A stretch of DNA of 8,480 nt from Alistipes sp. (lineage in GTDB: Bacteria > Bacteroidota > Bacteroidia > Bacteroidales > Rikenellaceae): contig JAFZDR010000048.1 of assembly GCA_017561105.1 (NCBI GenBank), positions 1-8,480 on the forward strand, given 5' to 3'. The notes below the pieces were generated by a model that saw only the letters and a program-made list of their open reading frames with translations, did no database searches and had not been told where the DNA came from. Both the position numbers and the translations under genes were made by a program. This document shows positions 1 through 5,595 of the stretch, piece by piece; the stretch's first letter is position 1; every line of letters starts with the position of its first letter.

Positions 1-190
1 CACCGTCAGAATATACGGTGTGCACATGGAGATCAGCCTTGTAAATATTGAAACCCTTGATCTGCGGCAGAATCATCTCGGCACGCTGCGGAACCTGCTT
101 AGGCAAGTAACGTAAATCTGGGTTTTTCTGCGCGTAAAGAGTGGTTGATGCGACCATCAGCGCAAGCAACAAGAGTGAAAATCTTTTCAT
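1..190 (-). CDS. Secreted PHP-domain phosphodiesterase, N-terminal fragment (3' end outside window)
   Basis: Only the first 63 codons are visible; the frame is open to the window edge. The protein begins with a Lys-Arg start and a hydrophobic stretch (residues 4-18), with a probable signal peptidase I cut after Ala20, leaving Gln21 as the new N-terminus. Residues 38-63 run RAEMILPQIKGFNIYK, then ADLHVHTVYSDG. This matches the first PHP metal-binding motif (HxH at 55/57, Asp at 62) and lines up almost residue by residue with the full-length protein at 3386-4609 (IILPQVKGYNIYKGDFHVHTIYSDG). It is therefore a paralogue of that gene, probably also about 400 aa and exported to the periplasm as a metal-dependent phosphodiesterase or phosphoesterase. 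The start at 188-190 gives a proper signal peptide and lies about 40 nt downstream of a -7 element. Family is fairly certain; substrate is unknown. Confidence 0.85.
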   Translation of the reverse strand, partial: MKRFSLLLLALMVASTTLYAQKNPDLRYLPKQVPQRAEMILPQIKGFNIYKADLHVHTVYSDG

Positions 191-213
191 GGTTTTTTGA
201 GTTTAGTTTGTTG

Positions 214-228
214 GTTAATTTTATTAAC
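214..228. repeat. Perfect 6-bp inverted repeat in the leader of the left PHP gene
   Basis: GTTAAT, a 3-nt TTT spacer, then ATTAAC. It sits between the predicted -7 element (231-238) and the start codon (190), about where transcription should begin. That position would suit an operator or a small 5' UTR hairpin. In such A/T-rich sequence a palindrome of this size could also be chance, so a regulatory role is only a suggestion. Confidence 0.3.
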
Positions 229-230
229 TA

Positions 231-238
231 CAAAGGTA
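231..238 (-). promoter_or_regulatory. Bacteroidota -7 element for the left PHP gene
   Basis: Read on the minus strand this is TACCTTTG, a full match to the Bacteroidota -7 consensus TAnnTTTG. It lies 40 nt upstream of the start codon at 190. No clear TTTG -33 box is present; the expected position falls in a T-rich part of the kinase terminator hairpin. The gene probably has its own promoter rather than relying on read-through from the phosphofructokinase. Confidence 0.55.
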
Positions 239-239
239 T

Positions 240-280
240 AAAAAAAATGCCCGAAAGTAAAAACTTTCAGGCACTTTTTT
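240..280 (-). terminator. Rho-independent terminator of the phosphofructokinase gene, bidirectional in form
   Basis: The arms at 248-258 (TGCCCGAAAGT) and 263-273 (ACTTTCAGGCA) form an 11-bp stem with one mismatch and an AAAA loop. Read on the minus strand the stem is followed by seven T residues (241-247), a classical terminator starting 22 nt beyond the kinase stop codon. The plus-strand side has six T residues (275-280), so the structure could stop transcription both ways. Confidence 0.8.
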
Positions 281-295
281 GAGTCTATATTTCGA

Positions 296-1528
296 TTACC
301 AGTTCAAAATCTTCTTGAAATCGTAAGCCTCAGGGTTTGCTACATACTGCTTAGCAGCCTCGTAGTCCTCCTCGGTTACATAGTTCATGATGTTGTTGAT
401 AACCTGCTGGATCTTGTCCGACTCGATGTTTACGAGGCGTGGCGGAATCTTGCCGGTTGTAGGGTCCTGCAAATCCTTCAAGTAGAGTGGCGATACGAAA
501 CCGTCCTGCGAGATGTAAACCATGCAACCGGTCTTGCCCTCCGAGAAGAGCTTGTAAACGCCCATACCCAACTGCGAGCAGTATACCAAGTCGTAAGCGA
601 TAGGTGTCTGGCAACGAACCTCGTAACCGATCTCTACCGGACGCGACTTAACCTTGATACCGAGCTCCTTCAACTTCTTCTCCAACATCTCGTTGAAGAT
701 GTGAGCCTTCGATACCTTACCCAACTCTGGGTGACCGTGATCGTCGTATGTGAAGTGAACACCGCTCTTTGCGATCTCCTCGTCAGAAAGTGCGTGGAAT
801 ACACCCTCCGAAATCATTGCAACACCGTACTCAACACCCATCAACTTACGCTTGATGATAGACGATACTACCAAGTTAACGATCTTCTCAACTGTGATCT
901 CAGTCTTGTTGAACATCTCAGGGATAACGATCATAGGGTAGTGGCAAGCCGAACCGATACCGAATGCAAGGTGACCAGCCGAACGACCCATAGCTGCAAC
1001 TACAAACCAGTTAGCCGAAGTGCGAGCGTCGTTGTAAACTGCGCGACCGATAACGGTACCGCCCTCCTTAGCCGACTGGTAACCGAAAGTCGGAGTACCT
1101 GCAGGGAGTGGAAGGTCGTTGTCGATAGTCTTTGGAACGTGGATGTTAGCGATAGGGTACTGCTTAGCCTCCAAGAACTTAGCGATACGGTTAGCTGTCG
1201 AAGCTGTGTCATCACCACCTACGGTTACGAGCAACTTGATGTTGTTCTCGGTGAAGAACGAAAGGTTAAAGTCGTTCTCGAAGTTCGCGTCGGTTGGCTT
1301 GAAACGGCTCATTGTGAGGTACGAACCACCCTGGTTGAAAATGAAGTCTGCCTTGAAGAAATCGAGATCCTCATAGCGTGGAGCCGGATTGAACAAACCC
1401 GAATAACCGTGGTGCAAACCGATAACGCGGTAACCCTTAGCAAGGAAAGTCTTGGCAACGCTACCTACAACGGTATTCATACCCGGTGCAGGACCGCCAC
1501 CTGTAAGAATTGCAATAGCTTCTTTCAT
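296..1528 (-). CDS. 6-phosphofructokinase, PPi-dependent type (diphosphate--fructose-6-phosphate 1-phosphotransferase)
   Basis: This 410-residue protein of the PFKA family phosphorylates fructose 6-phosphate to fructose 1,6-bisphosphate in glycolysis, in the cytosol. Visible motifs are the N-terminal phosphate-donor loop (LTGGGPAPGMN, 8-18), GGDDT (104-108), PKTIDND (132-138, with Asp136 as the expected catalytic base), MGR (180-182), PE (203-204) and GYEVRC (301-306) in the sugar-phosphate site. In ATP-using enzymes the donor site reads GGDGS and PGTIDND. Here the Asp107 and Lys133 replacements are those known from pyrophosphate-using members, so PPi is the likely donor and the step is likely reversible. 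It is about 90 residues longer than the E. coli enzyme, as in the longer clades. The gene appears monocistronic: a -7 element lies 44 nt upstream and a terminator follows. The ATG at 1526-1528 directly precedes the donor loop, so the start is secure. Confidence 0.93.
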   Translation of the reverse strand: MKEAIAILTGGGPAPGMNTVVGSVAKTFLAKGYRVIGLHHGYSGLFNPAPRYEDLDFFKADFIFNQGGSYLTMSRFKPTDANFENDFNLSFFTENNIKLLVTVGGDDTASTANRIAKFLEAKQYPIANIHVPKTIDNDLPLPAGTPTFGYQSAKEGGTVIGRAVYNDARTSANWFVVAAMGRSAGHLAFGIGSACHYPMIVIPEMFNKTEITVEKIVNLVVSSIIKRKLMGVEYGVAMISEGVFHALSDEEIAKSGVHFTYDDHGHPELGKVSKAHIFNEMLEKKLKELGIKVKSRPVEIGYEVRCQTPIAYDLVYCSQLGMGVYKLFSEGKTGCMVYISQDGFVSPLYLKDLQDPTTGKIPPRLVNIESDKIQQVINNIMNYVTEEDYEAAKQYVANPEAYDFKKILNW

Positions 1529-1571
1529 AGTGTTTATTGTTTGTTTGAATTAAAAGTGCTCAAATTTCGCC

Positions 1572-1579
1572 CAAAGATA
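1572..1579 (-). promoter_or_regulatory. Bacteroidota -7 element for the phosphofructokinase gene
   Basis: The minus strand reads TATCTTTG, matching TAnnTTTG, 44 nt upstream of the kinase start codon. The region where a -33 TTTG would lie is almost pure A/T and overlaps the 14-bp tandem repeat; no clear -33 box is visible. Confidence 0.55.
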
Positions 1580-1586
1580 GTAATAA

Positions 1587-1618
1587 AATTAAAAATGAAG
1601 AATTAAAAATGCAGAATT
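1587..1618. repeat. 14-bp tandem repeat, about 2.3 copies
   Basis: AATTAAAAATGAAG (1587-1600) is followed directly by AATTAAAAATGCAG (1601-1614), with one difference, and then AATT. It lies just upstream of the kinase -7 element, at the position of its -33 region. Slippage here would change promoter spacing. A role in expression is conjecture. Confidence 0.6.
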
Positions 1619-1641
1619 TTTTGGCTTGTAGCCGACAATTT

Positions 1642-1744
1642 ATAGAGCTTATTAGTGGCTGTTAGAGGTTATTAGTGGATATTAAGGGTGTCGACATTCG
1701 CTAATAACCGCTAAATCCCTCTAATTACCGCTAACGATCTATAT
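1642..1744. repeat. Imperfect palindrome of 4+4 decamer units between the SLOG and phosphofructokinase genes
   Basis: Four units start exactly 10 nt apart: TTAGTGG (1652), TTAGAGG (1662), TTAGTGG (1672) and TTAAGGG (1682). Four inverted units end at 1704, 1714, 1724 and 1734 (TCGCTAA, CCGCTAA, CCTCTAA, CCGCTAA). Every pair is symmetric about position 1693. Where the left arm has T and the right arm G, the plus-strand transcript would form G-U pairs, so the three outer heptamers pair completely. The inner pair keeps only TATTA/TAATA. The loop (1689-1697) contains GTCGAC. Weaker pairing continues to 1642 and 1744, three bases before the SLOG stop codon. It could end the GH43-SLOG transcript, bind a protein on one DNA face (10-nt spacing is close to one helical turn), or be a REP-like dispersed element. 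Confidence 0.75.
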
Positions 1745-1747
1745 CAA

Positions 1748-2320
1748 TTAAAATAGCTCTCCCTGCGGGTTGTGGTAGATGTTTATAAGGCGCAGGAGCG
1801 ATTTTACTGCTCGGTGGACGGTATAGGCGGTGCCACCCTTCTCGCCGGTGAAGTAGGCGATGCAGGCCGAAGAGTTATCCACCAAAAAGTTGTTTCGCAC
1901 GGCATAAACCTCGATAGAGTAGCGTGGCGCAAGGGTTATTACTTCGTCTGCCTCTCTGATAATCTGCTCAAAGCGTCTGCGGTCGCCCTCTGAAAAACGG
2001 TGCTGCATCCCCTCGAAAGGAACAATGGCATGAACCTTCAAACCCGCCAACTCGCGGCGCAAATCCAAAGCTACCTCCGCAGCTGAGATATCGAAACCGA
2101 CAGCCATACCGCACAAGAAGTTGCGATAGCCCTCGGCATACAGCGTCTTAATGGCCCTCGCCAACTCCTCGTTGCGCGAGCCATCGTAGGTGCGATGACC
2201 TGTAAAGCAGGCGGTTATGTCTTTGTCGTAAGCGATAATTCCTCTGTTTTTTATAGTGCAAATAGTAGTGTCGGCAAAGTCGAAAATGTTGCCGTTATTG
2301 AGGTTTTCCACCCTCGACAT
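1748..2320 (-). CDS. SLOG-family protein (DUF1273/YpsA-like)
   Basis: This 190-residue protein has the hallmarks of the DUF1273 branch of the SLOG superfamily, Rossmann-like domains thought to bind nucleotide derivatives or related ligands. The motifs are CFTGHR (38-43), a glycine-rich GMAVGFD (71-77), PFEGMQ (101-106), RNNFLVDNS (142-150) and GEKGGTAYT (159-167). There is no signal peptide, so it should be cytosolic. The fold begins near residue 33; the 32 residues before it are not part of the usual domain. The only canonical in-frame starts ahead of the domain are ATG at 2318-2320 and GTG at 2309-2311, both inside the 3' end of the GH43 gene. Overlap is therefore 26 or 17 nt and translation may be coupled. 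The role in Bacteroidota is unknown; the B. subtilis relative YpsA has been linked to cell division. Family is certain, function is not. Confidence 0.85.
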   Translation of the reverse strand: MSRVENLNNGNIFDFADTTICTIKNRGIIAYDKDITACFTGHRTYDGSRNEELARAIKTLYAEGYRNFLCGMAVGFDISAAEVALDLRRELAGLKVHAIVPFEGMQHRFSEGDRRRFEQIIREADEVITLAPRYSIEVYAVRNNFLVDNSSACIAYFTGEKGGTAYTVHRAVKSLLRLINIYHNPQGELF

Positions 2321-3260
2321 ACGGCCAGCCGTAGCTATCCCACATTAACTCCTGTAGCATCAAGGGGCGTTGTTGCGGTTTTACGCCTTGGTTATGGCAG
2401 TGATAGAATATGTAGTTGCGATTATCTATGGTGAAAATCTCGCCACAATGGCCCGGACCATAGAAGAAATCGCCCTTTTCGCTTGTTATAACGGGAGTTG
2501 CAAATCCATCGGTCAAAGCTCGACCCTCTCTATCACGGAATATGCCTGTCAGTTTTCGACTTCTGCCAACAAGGAGCTTGTAGGTGTGGTCGTTGTACCA
2601 ACCCGCGCTTACGAACATATACCAATATCCGTTGCGACGGTATAGGTAGCAACCTTCGAATACTCGAGCGCGAGAACGGCTCTCCTTCTTGGATAATCCC
2701 GCTACATGGGTATATTTTGCCCTCTTTTTAAGACTTAGTCCGTCCCGAGTGAGTTCTACTCGGTGTATCTTGCCGATACTGCCGAAAAAGAGCCATACTC
2801 TCCCGCTTTTGTTGTCAACGACAACTTCGGGGTCTATCGTGTCGAGAATGCCATTTTCGGTGCTTCGAGTGATGACGCCGTGAAACTCGAAATTGTTATG
2901 CGAGACCTCCTTCAATACACCTATGCTGCTATCTTTTGCGCTGTTATATAGCGTGATGTATAGTAGGCGTTGTCCGTTTATTGTTACTACATCGGGAGCC
3001 CAAAAATAGCGGGCTGTCTGGCGCATCTCTTCTCTTGCCTCACCATTAACAACCGAGCGGTTTACTACATCCCAATTGAAGAGGTCTTTGCTGACAAGAG
3101 TCCTTCGCAAGCCTGTGCAGATGGAGTAGTAGTTGCCATCTTCGCCCCTCCATACGGTTGGATCGGGCCAGCTGCTGCTCCATATCGGATTGCTGACCTC
3201 CTGTGCTTGCACCACTGCCACTGTTGCATAAAATAGTAGTTGTAGTAGGGTTCGTTTCAT
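2295..3260 (-). CDS. Secreted glycoside hydrolase family 43-like protein (arabinanase-like)
   Basis: A 321-residue exported protein: the signal peptide (residues 1-19) ends in VVQA before Gln20, with no lipobox cysteine, so it is probably periplasmic. The rest is a single five-bladed beta-propeller domain of the GH43 type. The three acidic residues expected in the family are present: Asp33 in SWPDPTVW (general base), Asp143 in TIDPEVV (pKa modulator) and Glu202 in FEGCYLY (general acid). YFWAPDV (85-91), GPGHC (268-272) and the C-terminal WDSYGWPYVEGG are typical of arabinan endo-1,5-alpha-L-arabinosidases and close relatives. The likely reaction is hydrolysis of alpha-L-arabinosidic links in plant glycans, but GH43 also holds xylosidases, so specificity is open. 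There is no accessory carbohydrate-binding domain and no SusC/SusD pair nearby. It is the first gene of a two-gene unit with the SLOG gene. A minus-strand -7 element lies 31 nt upstream. Confidence 0.88.
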   Translation of the reverse strand: MKRTLLQLLFYATVAVVQAQEVSNPIWSSSWPDPTVWRGEDGNYYSICTGLRRTLVSKDLFNWDVVNRSVVNGEAREEMRQTARYFWAPDVVTINGQRLLYITLYNSAKDSSIGVLKEVSHNNFEFHGVITRSTENGILDTIDPEVVVDNKSGRVWLFFGSIGKIHRVELTRDGLSLKKRAKYTHVAGLSKKESRSRARVFEGCYLYRRNGYWYMFVSAGWYNDHTYKLLVGRSRKLTGIFRDREGRALTDGFATPVITSEKGDFFYGPGHCGEIFTIDNRNYIFYHCHNQGVKPQQRPLMLQELMWDSYGWPYVEGGKPQ

Positions 3261-3291
3261 CTTAGTTCTCTATTTTGGGCTGATTCTAACG

Positions 3292-3299
3292 CAAATATA
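3292..3299 (-). promoter_or_regulatory. Bacteroidota -7 element for the GH43-SLOG unit
   Basis: The minus strand reads TATATTTG, matching TAnnTTTG, 31 nt upstream of the GH43 start codon. It faces away from the plus-strand element at 3345-3352, giving a compact divergent promoter region of 125 nt between the two start codons. No convincing -33 box is visible. Confidence 0.5.
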
Positions 3300-3344
3300 A
3301 GAAATTATTTGCTATGACTGAAGCCTAATAAATAAAAGTTTTAC

Positions 3345-3352
3345 TATCTTTG
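3345..3352 (+). promoter_or_regulatory. Bacteroidota -7 element for the full-length PHP gene
   Basis: TATCTTTG matches TAnnTTTG and lies 33 nt upstream of the ATG at 3386. It is identical to the kinase -7 octamer. A TTTG at 3308-3311 is 33 nt further upstream, too far for the usual -33/-7 spacing, so I do not assign it. Confidence 0.55.
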
Positions 3353-3385
3353 TACTCAAATACGAAACCTATAATATAAAAAAGT

Positions 3386-4609
3386 ATGAAAAAACTATTT
3401 TTGATTCTTGCAGCTGCGTTTGTAGCATCGACTGCTATGGCACAGGTTGTTCACACCCCGACAATGGGTAAGACCGGTATAAGCCTGTACAACTACCCAC
3501 CATTCCGTACTGAGATTATATTGCCTCAGGTGAAGGGATACAACATCTATAAGGGTGACTTCCACGTGCATACTATCTACTCGGATGGTGAGGTCACTCC
3601 GCGTGAGCGTGTTCGCGAGGCTTGGTACGATGGCTTGGATGTGATTGCCATTACCGACCACCTCGAGATCCGTACCTACGAGAAGTTTATGATTAAGGCT
3701 CTCCAGCCATATAGCAAGGATGGTTCTCCATTTGTCTATGCAAGTGCAGGTGCGGGTAACAAGACCGACAAGAATGCTCCTATGTTGTGTAACCTCAATG
3801 CAGGTTACGAGGAGGCTCTCAGCTATATCGAGAAGGAGGAGCTCCCTATCTTGGCTATTCGCGGTACTGAGATTTGGCGTAAGCCGAGCGAGATTGGCGA
3901 GTACAACGCTATCTTCTTGAAAGATATCAATGCAATCTGCGACAAGGACCTCTTCGAGTGCTTCCGTCGCGTTAAGGAGCAGGGTGGTTTCATTATCCAC
4001 AACCATCCGGGATGGCGTCGCAACACCATGGAGAAGAGCGAGGCTCAGGTTCAGGCATACGGCGAGGGTTGGGTTGATGCTATCGAGGTTGTGAATGGCA
4101 AAACTCTCTATCCGCAGATGATTGATCGTTGCGTTGATGAGAAACTTACAATTACCGCAAGTACAGATGTGCACCGTACATCGGCACAGTATTATCCTCG
4201 TGGCGGCGAGATCTTCCGTACTATGACCTTCATTCTTGCAAAGGAGTGCACCGAGAAGGCTATTCGTGAGGCTCTCGAGAAGCGTCGTACTATCGGTTAT
4301 GCAGCCAATAATCTCATTGGCGAGGAGAAGTGGCTCAAGGAGTTCTTGAATGCTGCTGTTAAGTGCGAACTTATATCGGTGAATGAGGATAAGGGCCATC
4401 GCGTATTCCAGCTCACAAACAACTGCTCAGTTCCATTCATCCTCCGTCGCGGCAAGACTATCTATAGACTTAATCCATTTATGTCGTTGCGAGTAAACTT
4501 CGGTAAGAGCAAGGATACAGGCATCTTCTATAACCCTGAGTTTGTGGTAGATAATATGTGGACTGTTGGCGACAAGCATCCTAAGTTTGCCCTTTCAATC
4601 GATAAGTAA
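3386..4609 (+). CDS. Secreted PHP-domain phosphodiesterase (Sb-PDE-like)
   Basis: A 407-residue protein with a signal peptide (1-19, cut before Gln20). The polymerase-and-histidinol-phosphatase (PHP) metal site is complete: His60 and His62 (DFHVH), Asp67 (SDG), His92 (ITDH), Glu162 (GTEIW), His205/His207 (HNHPGW), and Asp261/His263 (STDVH). Such sites hold two or three metal ions and hydrolyse phosphate esters. From about residue 310 the sequence changes to a beta-rich segment (VFQLTNNCSVPFIL...IYRLNPFMSLRV), consistent with the small Ig-like C-terminal domain of the Sb-PDE family of exported phosphodiesterases. That assignment comes from memory of the family layout. The natural substrate in gut bacteria is unknown. 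The gene is monocistronic, divergent from the GH43 gene, and ends 15 nt before a hairpin. A paralogue begins at 190 on the other strand. The ATG choice is supported by the signal peptide. Confidence 0.88.
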   Translation: MKKLFLILAAAFVASTAMAQVVHTPTMGKTGISLYNYPPFRTEIILPQVKGYNIYKGDFHVHTIYSDGEVTPRERVREAWYDGLDVIAITDHLEIRTYEKFMIKALQPYSKDGSPFVYASAGAGNKTDKNAPMLCNLNAGYEEALSYIEKEELPILAIRGTEIWRKPSEIGEYNAIFLKDINAICDKDLFECFRRVKEQGGFIIHNHPGWRRNTMEKSEAQVQAYGEGWVDAIEVVNGKTLYPQMIDRCVDEKLTITASTDVHRTSAQYYPRGGEIFRTMTFILAKECTEKAIREALEKRRTIGYAANNLIGEEKWLKEFLNAAVKCELISVNEDKGHRVFQLTNNCSVPFILRRGKTIYRLNPFMSLRVNFGKSKDTGIFYNPEFVVDNMWTVGDKHPKFALSIDK

Positions 4610-4624
4610 TCAAACCGCATAAAC

Positions 4625-4661
4625 AAGAACAAGGAGTTCGCAAAACGAACTCCTTGTTCTT
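4625..4661. terminator. Shared bidirectional terminator between convergent PHP and ROK genes
   Basis: A perfect 16-bp stem: AAGAACAAGGAGTTCG (4625-4640), loop CAAAA, and its exact complement at 4646-4661. It lies 15 nt past the PHP stop and 19 nt past the ROK stop. The tails are T-rich but interrupted (TTGTTTCT on the plus strand, TTGTTTATG on the minus strand), so it is a strong hairpin with modest U-tracts. The stem strength and convergent position make termination of both transcripts likely. Confidence 0.8.
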
Positions 4662-4680
4662 TGTTTCTATAACGAATAGA

Positions 4681-5595
4681 TTAACAACCTATCTCCTCGC
4701 GCAACTTGCTCAACAAACCGAGCGGTGCTGCGGTCGAGAGATTCTGCATTGTCGAGATGTGCTTCAATGTAGGAACCTCCTCCTTCAATCGAGCGATAGT
4801 TGGCTCCATAAAGCGGAATGAACGCGAAATCTGACCTCCGAAGAGCAGACACTCGATATTCAACTCCTCGAGCAAAGGCTTAAGCTCGGTTGCCAAGATG
4901 TCGCCTACATTTTGGAATGCCTTGAGCGCATCAGCATTGCCCTCACCGCACATACCGCCAATCATGGCTACGGTCAAGTTCTCAGGGTTTGTCTCGCCGC
5001 GAACCTCGGCGTATGCACGCAAGAAACCGCGCTTAGATGCGTAGTCCTCGAGCACACCGTCGCGATATGGTCGGTTGTAGATCGAAATCGACGGAGAACC
5101 CATTGCAGAGAACTGAATTTCGCCATCAGCCGTGTGCGAGAAACCGAGTCCTGTGCCGAGTGTAACCACTGCCACATTCTTGTAGTCCTGTGCTGCACCG
5201 AAGCGCAACTCACCGAGTACGGCTGCAGTAACATCGTGCATAAAGACTACGGGCATATCCTCGCCTATATCCAACAAGCTATGGAAGAAATTCTTTACCG
5301 AAACATTCTCCAATGCGGCAAACTTGTGCGTCATGTACGACACTCCCGTATTGTAGTCGAAAGGACCGGGGAATGCAATACCTACGCCTGCCAAGAGATA
5401 GCCGTTATACTCGGCTATGGCACGACCATTTGCCACTACAGTAGCAAACGAGTGTTCAATCTCCTCGCGAGTGCCGTCAGAGTTGATTGGTACCGATGTC
5501 TCGGTATTAGGTAGCAACTCCCCATGGAGAGTTGCTACCACCGATTTTACGAATGTACCTCCTACATCGAGCAGGAGAAAACATCTGTTATTCAT
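4681..5595 (-). CDS. ROK-family sugar kinase (no zinc motif)
   Basis: I place the start at ATG 5593-5595, giving 304 residues that begin MNNRCFLLLDVGGT. A longer in-frame start at 5658 would add 21 residues ahead of the phosphate loop and overlap the upstream gene by 71 nt. The chosen ATG overlaps the upstream stop by 8 nt (ATGAATAA), a typical coupled arrangement. Motifs are the DVGGT phosphate loop (10-14), GIAFPGPFD (72-80), His120-Asp121 with the presumed catalytic base Asp121, LGTGLGFS (146-153) and GGQIS (253-257). The protein should phosphorylate a free sugar with ATP in the cytosol. Usual ROK kinases carry a zinc site (GHxxCxxCxCGxxGC) before LExYAS. Here that stretch is replaced by SISIYNRPYRDGVLEDYAS (169-187) with no cysteines. 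Sugar specificity cannot be told; the operon suggests it acts on the product of the linked isomerase. It is the last gene of the operon. Confidence 0.85.
   Translation of the reverse strand: MNNRCFLLLDVGGTFVKSVVATLHGELLPNTETSVPINSDGTREEIEHSFATVVANGRAIAEYNGYLLAGVGIAFPGPFDYNTGVSYMTHKFAALENVSVKNFFHSLLDIGEDMPVVFMHDVTAAVLGELRFGAAQDYKNVAVVTLGTGLGFSHTADGEIQFSAMGSPSISIYNRPYRDGVLEDYASKRGFLRAYAEVRGETNPENLTVAMIGGMCGEGNADALKAFQNVGDILATELKPLLEELNIECLLFGGQISRSFRFMEPTIARLKEEVPTLKHISTMQNLSTAAPLGLLSKLREEIGC

Noticed and set aside
701..1606. A 301-codon open frame on the plus strand opposite the phosphofructokinase
   Set aside because: The opposite strand encodes a fully recognisable enzyme. The plus-strand product has no recognisable motif and a composition expected from mirrored codons, so it is a shadow frame.
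1642..1744. CRISPR array or riboswitch at the decamer repeats
   Set aside because: The units are only 7-10 nt with 3-nt linkers and invert halfway, so they are not CRISPR repeats. The element is next to a stop codon and far upstream of the kinase start, with no riboswitch-like conserved core that I recognise.
3395..4399. A 334-codon open frame on the minus strand opposite the PHP gene
   Set aside because: It mirrors a gene with all PHP metal ligands intact. Its translation shows no family features, and it would start and end inside that gene.
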